64,000 nt of DNA. Origin: Geodermatophilus sabuli. Its GTDB lineage: Bacteria; Actinomycetota; Actinomycetes; Mycobacteriales; Geodermatophilaceae. The translations under genes were made by a program, and so were the position numbers. The notes below the pieces were generated by a model. The model had not been told where the DNA came from. It was given only the letters and a program-made list of their open reading frames with translations, and did not search any database. The DNA lies in assembly GCF_900215145.1 (NCBI RefSeq), contig NZ_OBDO01000008.1, positions 124,001 through 188,000 on the forward strand, given 5' to 3'. Shown here piece after piece: positions 8,985-17,710 of the stretch (positions within the stretch are counted from its first letter, which is position 1; each line of letters opens with the position of its first letter).

Positions 8985-9016
8985 TCTCCGCCGGTTTCCG
9001 GGGAAACCCGCGGAGA
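8985..9016 (+). terminator. Terminator hairpin sharing the GGTTTCC core
   Basis: Arms tctccgccggtttcc (8985-8999) and ggaaacccgcggaga (9002-9016) pair with one mismatch around two bases, six bases past the stop of the small membrane protein gene. The innermost seven base pairs match those of the palindrome at 523-552. Confidence 0.65.
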
Positions 9017-9216
9017 ACAGGGGAAAACCGTTCGACGGCCCGGCGTCCCTCCCCTAGCGTCCTCCCCATGCGGTCCTGATCCAGCCCTCGAGCGACACGC
9101 AGCGCGGGTCGAGCCCCGGCTCCCCGCCGTCCCGCCCGCCGTCGGCGGGCGCCTCCTCCCCCTGCACACGGCTGCCGCCTGACCGGCGCCGCCCTGCCCT
9201 CCTCCGGAGGTCTGCC

Positions 9217-9585
9217 TTGTCACGTCCGCATCGCCCCCTCGACGGCGCGGCCGCCACCGCCCGCGCCACCCTCCCGGAGCCTGAGGCCGCCGCCTTCGAC
9301 CGCCTCGCCTCCGCCGTCCTCGCCCTCCCGGGGGCCGCGCTCGGCGGCACCCTGCGCGCCCAGCTCCCCGGCACGGCCGGCATCCGCTGGCTGCGCCAGG
9401 AGGGCCTGCCCCCGACGGCGCGGGTCTCGGCCCTCACCGTCGACCAGTGGCTCTCCCTCTACCGCTGCTGGTGCAGCACCCGGCACGCCCCCACCGCGGG
9501 CGCGCCGGCCCGCGGTGGGGGACGGCCGAACACCGCGCACGGTCACGCACCCGGGGCGATGGCCGTCCCGCGCTGGGGGCAGTAG
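9217..9585 (+). CDS. Hypothetical protein, 122 residues
   Basis: A TTG start is preceded by GGAGG six bases upstream, which is why this start is chosen. The first 85 residues are compositionally normal, with a helical Ala/Leu-rich part and the stretch VSALTVDQWLSLYRCW. The C-terminal 35 residues are Pro/Gly/His-rich and look disordered. No domain is recognised; the WLSLYR patch faintly recalls the end of rRNA adenine dimethyltransferases, but no catalytic part is present. It is followed by a perfect hairpin shared with the convergent sacsin-like gene. Real coding is likely from the ribosome binding site and codon bias, but not certain. Confidence 0.5.
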   Translation: MSRPHRPLDGAAATARATLPEPEAAAFDRLASAVLALPGAALGGTLRAQLPGTAGIRWLRQEGLPPTARVSALTVDQWLSLYRCWCSTRHAPTAGAPARGGGRPNTAHGHAPGAMAVPRWGQ

Positions 9586-9657
9586 AAGGACCCCGTCCTC
9601 CCCACCTGGCGCACGCCCAGGCCGGGACCGGGGCCACGAACCCGCTACCGAGGGACG

Positions 9658-9688
9658 CGCCGCCGGTCCGGATCCCGGACCGGCGGCG
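9658..9688. terminator. Bidirectional terminator between convergent genes
   Basis: A perfect 14-base stem (arms cgccgccggtccgg and ccggaccggcggcg) closes on the loop atc. Outer sequence ctaccgag/ctcggta can extend the stem. It lies between the 122-residue unknown gene and the sacsin-like gene, which face each other. Confidence 0.7.
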
Positions 9689-9709
9689 TGCTCGGTACGG
9701 GCCCGGACC

Positions 9710-12700
9710 TCACGACGCGATGCCGTCCTCGGCGGCGAGCATCTCGGTGCGCTCCGGATCGGCGAACGCCTCCGCCAGTGCCTGGCGCAGCGGCCACGCA
9801 CCGGCCCGCCAGGCGAGCGCCCGGCCCAGCGCGGCCGGCGTCCCGTCCACGTGGTCGACGTCCGTGCCGGGCCACCACGGCACCGCCCGGCCCCCCGCCC
9901 GCAGCGGCTCGTGCACCGCGACCCACCCCTCCAGTGCAGCCCGGCCGAGGCGGGCGGCCGCCAGCCCGGCCCCCGGCACGTCCGCCCAGGCCAGGCGCCG
10001 GACCGGGTGACTCTCCACCGTCGCGCGCACCACCTCACCGGCCAGCGGCAGGTCCAGCAGGTCGGCCACCGGCCCGGGCGCACCGCCGGCCGGCACCAGC
10101 GGTCGACCGACCAGCGGCTGCAGCCACGGCGCGTCGAGCACCACCGCGTCGTCGGCCGGCACCACCCGGTCCGCTGCCACCCGGACCCGGTCCGGCGGGT
10201 CGACGTCCACCCCGTCCAGCGCGTGCGCGAGGCGGGCGTAGACCGTGCGCAGCACCGCGGGGGACGCCGTCCGGCGCGGATCACCGAGGCGGTCGAGGAG
10301 GTCCAGCGCGCCGTCGACGTCGGCGAGGACGTCGTCCACCGTCGCGGGGGGCCGCAGCAGGGCCAGCACGGCCGCCTCGGCACGCGCCGCTCCGTACAGA
10401 CCCTGCAACTCCGTGCTGTCCGGGTGCCGCACCCGGTCCGGGCGGCGCCCGTCCAACACCGGGGAGGTGGACAGCCACCAGCGCAGGTACCCGGGCACGG
10501 CCACGCCGCCGAGCACGACGTCGGTCCAGGCCTGCGCCGGGAGCGCGGCCAGCAACGGCAGCGCCCCCGGCCAGTCGACCACCAGCTCCAGGTCGCGGAC
10601 GGCGGTCACCGGCGGCCACGACGGCAGCGGCGCTCCTGGCGGCAGCCGGTCCAGGGCGGCGTCGGCCCACTCCCGTGCGCCGTCGACGTCGAGGTCGTCG
10701 GGGTCCTCGGCGGACACCAGCGCGAAGCCGTCCAGCACCCCGACCGCCCGGAGCGTCTCGGGCTCCGCCGCCACGGCGGGGTCCAGGGTGCCCAGCGCCC
10801 CGTCGGCGAGGACGGCCGCGAACGGCGAGGCGGGCAGCACCAGCTCACCCGCCGGCGCCCAGCCCCCGTCGGCGTCGGGCAGCGCGAGCTCGGCCAGCCA
10901 CGGCAGCTCCCCCGGCGCGGTGCCGGCCGCCGCGACGAGCGCGAGCACCGCGGTGGCGAGGGCGGCCGGGTCGGTGCCGGCGTCCCAGCCGTCCTCGACG
11001 GCGTCCACCGAGGCCTCCACCGCGGCCCGCACCGCCGGGTCGGCGAGCACGCCCGCGGCGGTCGCCGGCCGCGCGCCGAGCCGTTCCAGGAGCCGGCGCG
11101 CCGACGCCGGCTCCACCGCGGCGGGGTCGGCCACCCGCAGCCCCAGTGGCCCCAGCGCCTGCACCGGGAGGCCGGCGTCGGGCAGCAGCACCCCGGCGGG
11201 GCCGTGGGCGGTGCGGCCGTCGGCGAGCGGGACCGGGAGGGCGGCCAGCTCCTCGCGGTCGGCGCCGTCCAGGGCGGTGTACAGCCGCGCCCACCACGAC
11301 GCGGGTCGTGTGACGCCGCGCACCGCCTCCACCGCCTCGGCGGTGCCGATCCGCCGCACGCCCAGGGCCGCGAGCGCCGGGGCGTCGCTGCGGCGGGACC
11401 AGCCGGCGGGCAGCAGCCCGGGGACGACGTCGGCGAGCACGGCCACCCGGGCGTCGGTCGCCTCGGCCAGCACCGCCGCGCGGTCGGGCGACTGCCGCTC
11501 GCGCGCCCGCCCCGCCACGGGCAGCCACGCCGCTCCCCGCAGCCGGTCCAGCACCGCGGTGCCCAGGGCCGCGTCCAGCTCCGCGCCGGCCAGCCCGACC
11601 CGCGGCACCAGGGCGAGCACCGACGCGTCCCCGCCGGCCTCGGGCGGCAGGCCGGCGAGCAGTGCGGCGTAGGCGTCCGCGGCGACGTCGACGAGGGCGT
11701 CGGTGACCGGGCCGGGGAGCACGTGCCGCCGGTCGGGGCCCAGCGGGAAGGGGGCGATCAGCCGGGCGGGGAGGGTGAGCGGCTCGTCGCTCGGAGTGGG
11801 CGCGTGCACCCGCTGGGGCAGCGGCAGCGGCGACGGCCAGCCGTCGTCGTCCAGCGGGACGGCCCAGGTGACCGTGTAGCCGCGGCGGCTCCGCTCCTCG
11901 ACCGGCCGGTCGGCGAGCAGCTCCTCGGGGAGCTCGCCGGTGCGCCGCACCAGCCGCCAGGTCGTCGTCCGCTCCCCGTCGGTGAGGTCGGCCTCGAGGT
12001 GGGAGGGGTCCGCGCCGCGCTCTCGCACTGCGAGGCCGCGGGGCGCCCCGTCGACGACGACCTCGACGGTGGCCAGCCCGGGCAGGGCGAGCAGCAGCTC
12101 CGGTCCGAGCCCCTCCAGGGCGGCACGGACGGCGGCCCGGGAGCCCATCCGCAGCGGCAGCACCACCTCCGTCGCGAACCCCTCGGGCGGAGCGCCGGCC
12201 GCCGGCCAGGGCAGCCGCAGCACCGGGACGCCTCCCTCGCGGCGGGCCACCTCCGCGGCCAGTGCCGGCACCCCGGCGACCTCGGCCCGGGTGCGCGCGG
12301 CATTGAAGGCCACGCCGCCGGTGGTGGAGTGCACCTCCGGCTCGTCGCACACCGCGAGCACGGCGGCGAAGCCCACCCCGAAACGACCGGTGGTCTGGAT
12401 CGTCGGCCCATCCGCGACCACGGACCGGCCCACCGTCCGGACGTCGTCCCGCTTCGCCGAGGCCCGCAGCGAGGCCAGCCCCTCCACCCCGGCGGCATCC
12501 AGGGGTGCACCGGTGTTCGCCGCCCTCAGCACCTCGCCGCCCGCGCCGTCGTCCGCGAGCTCCAGCCGCAACCGGCCCGGGACTCCGGCCCGGAGCGCGG
12601 CGTCGGCGGCGTTCTGGGCGAGCTCGACGACCAGGCGGTCGCGGTAGCCGCCGCGGACGAGGTCCTCCTCGGCGTTGGCGTCCTCACGGAAGCGGGCCGG

Positions 12701-12775
12701 GGCGTCGGTCCAGGCGGCGAGCACCCGCCGCCGGAGCCCGGCGGTGGCGAAGGGGTCGGACACGCCGGTCAGCAT
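9710..12775 (-). CDS. Sacsin N-terminal-like HSP90-type ATPase domain protein
   Basis: 1,021 residues from ATG 12775. The open frame continues upstream only because the adjoining 75-bp repeats are a multiple of three, so the longer start is rejected. The N-terminal third has a GHKL/HSP90-like ATPase fold: ELAQNAADA at 51-59 is the N-box with the Mg-binding Asn, LELADDG is the next box, and GRFGVGF is the glycine-rich lid motif. Such proteins are annotated in actinobacteria as molecular chaperone or sacsin N-terminal ATPase-like, typically about 1,000 residues. The remaining 700 residues are Ala/Leu/Asp-rich without a recognised domain. It is divergent from ppk2 across the repeat array. A role in protein quality control is inference from the fold. 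Confidence 0.85.
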   Translation of the reverse strand: MLTGVSDPFATAGLRRRVLAAWTDAPARFREDANAEEDLVRGGYRDRLVVELAQNAADAALRAGVPGRLRLELADDGAGGEVLRAANTGAPLDAAGVEGLASLRASAKRDDVRTVGRSVVADGPTIQTTGRFGVGFAAVLAVCDEPEVHSTTGGVAFNAARTRAEVAGVPALAAEVARREGGVPVLRLPWPAAGAPPEGFATEVVLPLRMGSRAAVRAALEGLGPELLLALPGLATVEVVVDGAPRGLAVRERGADPSHLEADLTDGERTTTWRLVRRTGELPEELLADRPVEERSRRGYTVTWAVPLDDDGWPSPLPLPQRVHAPTPSDEPLTLPARLIAPFPLGPDRRHVLPGPVTDALVDVAADAYAALLAGLPPEAGGDASVLALVPRVGLAGAELDAALGTAVLDRLRGAAWLPVAGRARERQSPDRAAVLAEATDARVAVLADVVPGLLPAGWSRRSDAPALAALGVRRIGTAEAVEAVRGVTRPASWWARLYTALDGADREELAALPVPLADGRTAHGPAGVLLPDAGLPVQALGPLGLRVADPAAVEPASARRLLERLGARPATAAGVLADPAVRAAVEASVDAVEDGWDAGTDPAALATAVLALVAAAGTAPGELPWLAELALPDADGGWAPAGELVLPASPFAAVLADGALGTLDPAVAAEPETLRAVGVLDGFALVSAEDPDDLDVDGAREWADAALDRLPPGAPLPSWPPVTAVRDLELVVDWPGALPLLAALPAQAWTDVVLGGVAVPGYLRWWLSTSPVLDGRRPDRVRHPDSTELQGLYGAARAEAAVLALLRPPATVDDVLADVDGALDLLDRLGDPRRTASPAVLRTVYARLAHALDGVDVDPPDRVRVAADRVVPADDAVVLDAPWLQPLVGRPLVPAGGAPGPVADLLDLPLAGEVVRATVESHPVRRLAWADVPGAGLAAARLGRAALEGWVAVHEPLRAGGRAVPWWPGTDVDHVDGTPAALGRALAWRAGAWPLRQALAEAFADPERTEMLAAEDGIAS

Positions 12776-12820
12776 GGCAGCGGGGCATGGCACCGCCCCG
12801 GCACCGGGTAGGAGGAGGAC

Positions 12821-13120
12821 GGTGAGCGAGCGTGCGAGCTCACCAGAGGACACAGCAGCGCCGCGAACGCGGCGACGAGCGCCAGCGAGGAGCATGGTGA
12901 GCGAGCGTGCGAGCTCACCAGAGGACACAGCAGCGCCGCGAACGCGGCGACGAGCGCCAGCGAGGAGCATGGTGAGCGAGCGTGCGAGCTCACCAGAGGA
13001 CACAGCAGCGCCGCGAACGCGGCGACGAACGTCAGCGAGGAGCATGGTGAGCGAGCTTGCGAGCTCGCCAGAGGACACAGCAGCGCCGCGAACGCGGCGA
13101 CGAGCGCCAGCGAGGAGCCT
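12821..13120. repeat. Four tandem 75-bp repeats before ppk2
   Basis: Four head-to-tail copies begin at 12821, 12896, 12971 and 13046, each exactly 75 bases. Copies 1 and 2 are identical; copy 3 differs at two bases; copy 4 at two bases plus one at its end. Each unit starts ggtgagcgag, carries a stem-loop cgccgcg-aa-cgcggcg (12859-12874 in copy 1) and an imperfect ggtgagc/gctcacc inverted repeat, and ends agcgaggagcat. That end resembles a Shine-Dalgarno plus ATG. The last copy abuts the real ppk2 ribosome binding site, and the gene start gtgagcgag matches the unit start. The array fills the 347-base gap between the divergent sacsin-like and ppk2 genes, so it probably forms the ppk2 5' leader. 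Confidence 0.95.
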
Positions 13121-13122
13121 GC

Positions 13123-14055
13123 GTGAGCGAGATCGACGTCTCCCGGTACCGGCTGCAGGCCCTCCCGGACGACGACACCGACGAGGACTGGGACGACGAC
13201 GGCGAGCTGTTCGGCCCCGACGGCAACCGGGTCGAGACCTGGCGCGAGGGTTATCCGTACGCCGAGCGCCTGCAGCGGCGGGAGTACGAGCGGGAGAAGC
13301 GCCGGCTCCAGATCCAGCTGCTGCGGCTGCAGGGCTGGGTGAAGGACACCGGGCAGCAGGTGGTGATCCTCTTCGAGGGTCGGGACGCGGCCGGCAAGGG
13401 CGGCACGATCAAGCGCTTCACCGAGCACCTCAACCCCCGCGGCGCCACGGTCGTCGCGCTGGACAAGCCGTCGGAGCGCGAGCAGACGCAGTGGTACTTC
13501 CAGCGCTACGTGCAGCACCTCCCGGCGGCCGGCGAGATCGTGCTGTTCGACCGCTCCTGGTACAACCGCGCCGGCGTCGAGCGGGTCATGGGCTACTGCA
13601 CCGACGAGCAGTACCAGCGGTTCATGCGCCAGGCGCCGGACTTCGAGCGGATGCTCGTCGACAGCGGCGTCCACCTGGTCAAGTTCTGGTTCTCGGTGTC
13701 CCGGCGCGAGCAGCGCACCCGGTTCATCGTGCGACGGATCGACCCCGTGCGGCAGTGGAAGCTCTCCCCCACCGACCTCGCCTCCCTGGACCGGTGGGAC
13801 GACTACACCGCGGCCAAGGAGGCCATGTTCGCCGTCACCGACACCGAGCACGCGCCGTGGACGGTCATCAAGAGCAACGACAAGAAGCGCGCCCGGCTGG
13901 AGGCGCTGCGCTTCGTGCTCTGCTCGCTCCCCTACGACGGCAAGGACGAGTCCGTCGTCGGACAGCCGGACCCGAACATCGTCGTCGCCGCGGCCGACGT
14001 TCTGGAGTCCGACCGGGAGGCCCTGGAGCGCGAGGACCTCTTGCCGGCGCGCTGA
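13123..14055 (+). CDS. ppk2: Polyphosphate kinase 2 family protein
   Basis: 310 residues from GTG 13123, preceded by GAGGAG at the end of the fourth 75-bp repeat; the in-frame ATG at 13057 lies inside the repeat and is rejected. An acidic N-terminal stretch (Asp/Glu-rich, about 16-30) precedes the PPK2 core. Walker A is GRDAAGKGG at 86-94, Walker B is LFDRSWYNR with Asp143, and the lid helix region RFMRQAPDFE follows. PPK2 enzymes transfer phosphate between polyphosphate and nucleotides (ADP/GDP, or AMP in class II); the single domain and length fit class I or III, not separable by eye. The enzyme is cytoplasmic. A terminator hairpin follows at 14076-14111. Confidence 0.93.
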   Translation: MSEIDVSRYRLQALPDDDTDEDWDDDGELFGPDGNRVETWREGYPYAERLQRREYEREKRRLQIQLLRLQGWVKDTGQQVVILFEGRDAAGKGGTIKRFTEHLNPRGATVVALDKPSEREQTQWYFQRYVQHLPAAGEIVLFDRSWYNRAGVERVMGYCTDEQYQRFMRQAPDFERMLVDSGVHLVKFWFSVSRREQRTRFIVRRIDPVRQWKLSPTDLASLDRWDDYTAAKEAMFAVTDTEHAPWTVIKSNDKKRARLEALRFVLCSLPYDGKDESVVGQPDPNIVVAAADVLESDREALEREDLLPAR

Positions 14056-14075
14056 GCGCCGGGCGGGACGACGAC

Positions 14076-14111
14076 GGGGCCGCCGCCGGAGAGGAGTCCG
14101 GCGACGGCCCC
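14076..14111. terminator. Terminator between ppk2 and the second importer
   Basis: Arms of 15 bases (14076-14090 and 14097-14111) pair with one mismatch around gaggag. The hairpin lies between the convergent ends of ppk2 and the binding-protein gene and can serve both. Confidence 0.65.
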
Positions 14112-14126
14112 ATCAGGGGTGGTCGG

Positions 14127-15464
14127 TCAGCGCTGACCGACGATCTCCCCGCTGGTCCCGGAGTAGTCCCACTCCATCTGCGACTCCCAGCCCTTGGTCG
14201 CCGTCGAGTAGGCGGCCATCTCACCGGACTCGGCGATGAACGGGTCGTCGGGGCCACTGGTGCTGGCCTGCGGGTTGAGCATCAGCGGCCGCTCGAGGTC
14301 GGTGTTCCAGGCCGCCGACATCAGGTTGGCGCGGGTCAGCCCGCCCTCCATCGCCGCGGCGTCCTCGAGGTTCTGCACGATCAGCTGGGCCCAGCCGTAG
14401 CCGTCCAGGGCGTTGCCGAACCGGGCGAGGTCCGCCTCGCCGGCGGCCTCCATGTCGGCCAGGTACTGCTGCATGGCCGGGTCGGAGTCCCAGCGGGTGT
14501 CCGACGGGTCCTTGCGGAACAGCGGCGCGACGACGCCCTCGCCGGCCGGGTCGGACGGCGTGATCCACTGCGCGGCACCGTTCGCCGAGGAGTTGAGCAC
14601 GATCAGGCCCTCGTAGCCGGCCCGCGCCAGGCCGGTGATGAAGCCGGGCGCGTAGTTCGGCAGGGCCTCCAGCACGATCGCGTCGGGCTGCCCCGCGACG
14701 GCGGCGGAGATCTGCGCGTCGATGTTCGTCGCGCCGGCCGGGATCGTCTGGTCGGGCTGCACGGTCAGCCCCGCCTCCTCGGCCAGGCCCGGCAGCGCGG
14801 CGTGGAAGTCCTCGCTCAGCGCGTCGGAGCCCTTGATCTCGGTGACCGAGCCACCGGGCACCTGCTCGGCGATGTAGTCGACGATCGCCTTGGCCTCCAC
14901 CGGCGCCGGCGGGATGCCGTTGATCGTCCACTCGTGCTCGGACGGGTTGGTGAACGCCGGGCCCGTGGTGATGGTCCACAGCTGCGGCACGCAGGCGCCC
15001 TCGTAGATCGGCTGGGTCGCGCTGATCTGCGGGGTGCCGACCTGGGCCAGGTTGGCGAACACCTGGTCCGCGCCGACGAAGGCCTGCGCGTTGGACACCG
15101 CGCGGGCGGCGTCGTAGGCGTCGTCCTTGGCCACCAGCTCCAGCTGGTGGCCGTCGATGCCGCCGGCCTTGTTGACCTTGTCGAAGTAGGCGGTGATGCC
15201 GGCGACGTTCGCCGCGCCCCCGGAGGCCAGCGGGCCGCTGAGCGGCTGGCTGGTGCCGATGCGGATCGGCTCGCCGTCGGCGAGCTCGGTCGTGGCCTCC
15301 GCCGGGCAGGCGGAGGCGTCCACGACGAACTGGCCCGCGGCGTTGGTCTCCCCGCCGCCGCCACCCCCGGCGTTGCCCTCGCTGCGGCTGTCACCACAGG
15401 CGGCGACGCCGAGCAGCAGCAGGCCGGCACTGGCCACCGCCATCGAACGGGACCTTCTCGTCAT
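14127..15464 (-). CDS. Liv-type ABC substrate-binding lipoprotein (second system)
   Basis: 445 residues from ATG 15464, chosen because AGGAGGAG lies just upstream and the ATG overlaps the LivM stop as ATGA. The signal peptide ends in the lipobox LLLGVAACG, followed by a six-glycine linker. The mature part has the Peripla_BP_6 fold (PIRIGTSQPLSGPLA-like opening, then GGIDGHQLELVAKDDAYD). The sequence differs clearly from the first binding protein. It is last in the operon LivG-LivF-LivH-LivM-binding protein, itself preceded by a LigB-type dioxygenase gene at a four-base distance. That context suggests an aromatic or ring-derived acid ligand; this is inference. Confidence 0.9.
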   Translation of the reverse strand: MTRRSRSMAVASAGLLLLGVAACGDSRSEGNAGGGGGGETNAAGQFVVDASACPAEATTELADGEPIRIGTSQPLSGPLASGGAANVAGITAYFDKVNKAGGIDGHQLELVAKDDAYDAARAVSNAQAFVGADQVFANLAQVGTPQISATQPIYEGACVPQLWTITTGPAFTNPSEHEWTINGIPPAPVEAKAIVDYIAEQVPGGSVTEIKGSDALSEDFHAALPGLAEEAGLTVQPDQTIPAGATNIDAQISAAVAGQPDAIVLEALPNYAPGFITGLARAGYEGLIVLNSSANGAAQWITPSDPAGEGVVAPLFRKDPSDTRWDSDPAMQQYLADMEAAGEADLARFGNALDGYGWAQLIVQNLEDAAAMEGGLTRANLMSAAWNTDLERPLMLNPQASTSGPDDPFIAESGEMAAYSTATKGWESQMEWDYSGTSGEIVGQR

Positions 15465-16771
15465 CGAGTTCTCTCCTCCTGGCTCGCGCCACGGGCTGAG
15501 GGCAGGCCCCGGGCAGGCTGCCCGGGGTCGTCGGACGGGTGGTGCTCGCCGACGGGCGACAGGGGCCCGCCGATGGCCGGGGTGGGGCCGGCCAGTCCTC
15601 CGTCGGGCGCGCCCGGCGTGGTGTCGCTGCCGGACGACGCCCAGTCCGCCGCCGGCACCGCGACACCGGCCGCCTCCGGCGGCACCGCGACACCCGCCGC
15701 CTCCGGCGGCACCGCGACACCCGCCGCCTCCGGCGGCACGATGACCAGGTACCGGGTGCGCAGCCGGGTCAGCAGCGGCACCAGCCCGGCCGGGACGAAG
15801 TAGATGAAGACGATGAGGACCACGCCGTAGATCACGTTGGCGAACAGCCCTGGCTGGTCGGTGATGCTGCGCAGCAGCGGGATCTGCCCGGCCCACTCGG
15901 CGGTGTAGTACGGCAGGAACACCATCGCCAGGCCGCCCAGCCAGGCGCCGGAGACCGTCGCCGCACCGCCGAGCACCATCGCGGTGATGAACAGCAGCGT
16001 GATGGTGAACCCGACCGTCGTCGGGCTGACGATCGGCGTGGTCAGCAGGTACAGCGAGCCGCCGACCGCGCCGTAGAGCGCGCTGATGGCGAACGCCACC
16101 GTCTTGACCTCGGCCGGCCAGACCCCGGAGATGGCCGCGGCGGTGCCGTTGTCCCGCAGCGCCACCATCGCCCGGCCGACCCGGCTCCGGACCAGCCCGG
16201 TGGCCAGCCAGAACAGCAGCCCGGCGACGGCGGCCATGACCAGGAACATCCAGCCGCGGTCGGAGACGTCCAGACCGAACCAGGCCGGCTTGTCCCAGCC
16301 GATCTGCACCGTCTTGCCTGCGACGCCGCCGGTGCCCAGCGCGATGCCGACCGGCTGGCTGACCACCACCGGGAAGGCGACGCCGACGGCCAGGGTGATG
16401 ACGGCGAGGTAGAGCCCGTGCAGCCGCAACGCCGGCACGCCCACGATGAAGCCCAGCGCCAGGCCGAGGAGCGCGGCCACCGGCACCGTCGCCGCCCAGG
16501 CCCAGCCGTGGTCGGTCACCAGGATGGCCGTGGTGTAGGCGCCGATGCCGAAGAAGGCGCCGTGGCCCAGCGAGACCTGGCCGGTGAAGCCGGTGACCAG
16601 GTTCAGTCCCAGCACCGCGACCGCGTAGGCGATGACCAGGCTGAACTGGCCGATCCGGAAGTCGCTGACGAACAGCGGCAGGGCCAGGACCACCAGCGCG
16701 GCCAGCAGCAGACCGCTGCCCTGCCAGAGCCGGTGAGCCCGCGAGCCCTCCAGGACGACACGCGCGGCCAT
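15461..16771 (-). CDS. Branched-chain-type ABC permease, LivM family (second system)
   Basis: 436 residues from ATG 16771, which shares one base with the LivH stop. The membrane core has the LivM motif [21 protein letters not shown] and the ATPase loop [16 protein letters not shown]. After the last helix comes a tail of about 90 residues, rich in Pro/Gly/Ala, that contains three copies of the nonapeptide PPEAAGVAV, encoded by 27-base repeats at 15667-15739. The tail is not part of the family and is presumably cytoplasmic and disordered. The stop overlaps the binding-protein start. Confidence 0.92.
   Translation of the reverse strand: MAARVVLEGSRAHRLWQGSGLLLAALVVLALPLFVSDFRIGQFSLVIAYAVAVLGLNLVTGFTGQVSLGHGAFFGIGAYTTAILVTDHGWAWAATVPVAALLGLALGFIVGVPALRLHGLYLAVITLAVGVAFPVVVSQPVGIALGTGGVAGKTVQIGWDKPAWFGLDVSDRGWMFLVMAAVAGLLFWLATGLVRSRVGRAMVALRDNGTAAAISGVWPAEVKTVAFAISALYGAVGGSLYLLTTPIVSPTTVGFTITLLFITAMVLGGAATVSGAWLGGLAMVFLPYYTAEWAGQIPLLRSITDQPGLFANVIYGVVLIVFIYFVPAGLVPLLTRLRTRYLVIVPPEAAGVAVPPEAAGVAVPPEAAGVAVPAADWASSGSDTTPGAPDGGLAGPTPAIGGPLSPVGEHHPSDDPGQPARGLPSARGASQEERTR
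15667..15739. repeat. 27-bp tandem repeats in the LivM C-terminal tail
   Basis: Two full and one partial copy of a 27-base unit (15667-15693, 15694-15720, 15721-15739), with an extra partial unit just before. In the coding frame they give repeated PPEAAGVAV. Copies are almost identical, which points to recent slippage or recombination. Confidence 0.85.
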
Positions 16772-17697
16772 CACACCCGCTCCAGGGTCTTGGTCCCGAA
16801 CAGGCCCTGCGGCCGGACCAGGAGGACGACGAGGACCACCAGCAGGGCGATGACCAGGCTCAGGTCGCCCTCGATGACGGTGAACAGGCCCGGCACGAAC
16901 GCCATCACCAGGCCCAGCACGAGCCCGCCGACGGCGGCACCCGGGACGCTGTCGAACCCGCCGAGGGTGGCCGCGGCCAGGCCGAAGATGAGGATGGCGC
17001 CCATCGAGTTGAAGTCGAGCGCGCCCGCGGTCTCGGCGACCAGGGCGGCCGCGAGGGTGCCCAGGGCCGCGGCGATGCCCCAGCCGAACATGTACATCCG
17101 CCCGACCGGGATGCCCATGACCTCGGCGGCCTCGCGGTTGGCCGCGACCGCCCGGTAGCCCAGGCCGAGCTTGGTCTTCTCCAGCAGCAGCCACAGGCCC
17201 AGCAGGAGCACGACCAGCACGGCGAGGACGCCGATCGAGACGTGGGTGACGAAGAACGGCGGGGCCCCGCCGATCACGTCGACCTTGTCCTCGATGCCGC
17301 CGGGGAACGGCCGCGGCGGGGCCACCGGGGACGTGCCCCAGATGATGGCCACGCCGGCGTTGATGATGAGGAACAGCGCGAGCGTCGCGAGGATGACGGG
17401 GAAGATGCCCCGCCGCTCCAGCGGCCGGATCAGCCCCCGCTCCAGCCCGGCGCCGACGGCGAAGGAGAGCACCAGCGCGATGGCGATGGCCAGCCACACG
17501 TTCACGCCGTGCCGGGTCAGCGCGAAGACCGCGAACGCGCCGAGGGTGGCCATCTCGCCCTGGGCCAGGTTGATGTGGCTGGTCGTCTTGTAGACCAGCA
17601 CGATCGCCAGGGCCACGAGCGCGTAGAGGGCGCCGTTGGTCAGCCCGCCGGTGAGCAGGGTGAGCAGGTAGGCGGGGTTGTCGATGTTGGGTGACAC
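16771..17697 (-). CDS. Branched-chain-type ABC permease, LivH family (second system)
   Basis: 308 residues. The N-terminus YLLTLLTGGLTNGALYALVALAI and the following VYKTTSHINLAQGEM are typical LivH. About eight hydrophobic segments follow, then the ATPase-contact loop ANREAAEVMGIPVGRMY and the C-terminal LLVRPQGLFGTKTLERV. It forms the channel with the LivM gene product immediately downstream, and starts 13 bases after the LivF stop. Confidence 0.93.
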   Translation of the reverse strand: MSPNIDNPAYLLTLLTGGLTNGALYALVALAIVLVYKTTSHINLAQGEMATLGAFAVFALTRHGVNVWLAIAIALVLSFAVGAGLERGLIRPLERRGIFPVILATLALFLIINAGVAIIWGTSPVAPPRPFPGGIEDKVDVIGGAPPFFVTHVSIGVLAVLVVLLLGLWLLLEKTKLGLGYRAVAANREAAEVMGIPVGRMYMFGWGIAAALGTLAAALVAETAGALDFNSMGAILIFGLAAATLGGFDSVPGAAVGGLVLGLVMAFVPGLFTVIEGDLSLVIALLVVLVVLLVRPQGLFGTKTLERV

Positions 17698-17710
17698 GTC
17701 GGGGATCCCC

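Noticed and set aside
9069-9080. Mini-ORF ATG-CGG-TCC-TGA upstream of the 122-residue gene, as a leader peptide
   Set aside because: Three codons with no run of a regulatory amino acid and no attenuator pair visible; too little evidence.
9515-12811. Very long plus-strand open frame of 1,098 codons opposite the sacsin-like gene
   Set aside because: Composition is the Arg/Gly/His/Pro-rich pattern of an antisense frame in high-GC DNA; the minus strand has recognisable ATPase motifs.
12821-13120. CRISPR-like array
   Set aside because: Copies are contiguous 75-bp units without variable spacers, and no cas genes are present.
12675-15803. Long plus-strand frame beginning with 25-residue MVSERASSPEDTAAPRTRRR-type repeats
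   Set aside because: The repeats keep the frame open because they are 75 bp; downstream it overlaps ppk2 in another frame and then runs antisense to the importer. Translation of the repeat part alone cannot be excluded but is not annotated as a gene.
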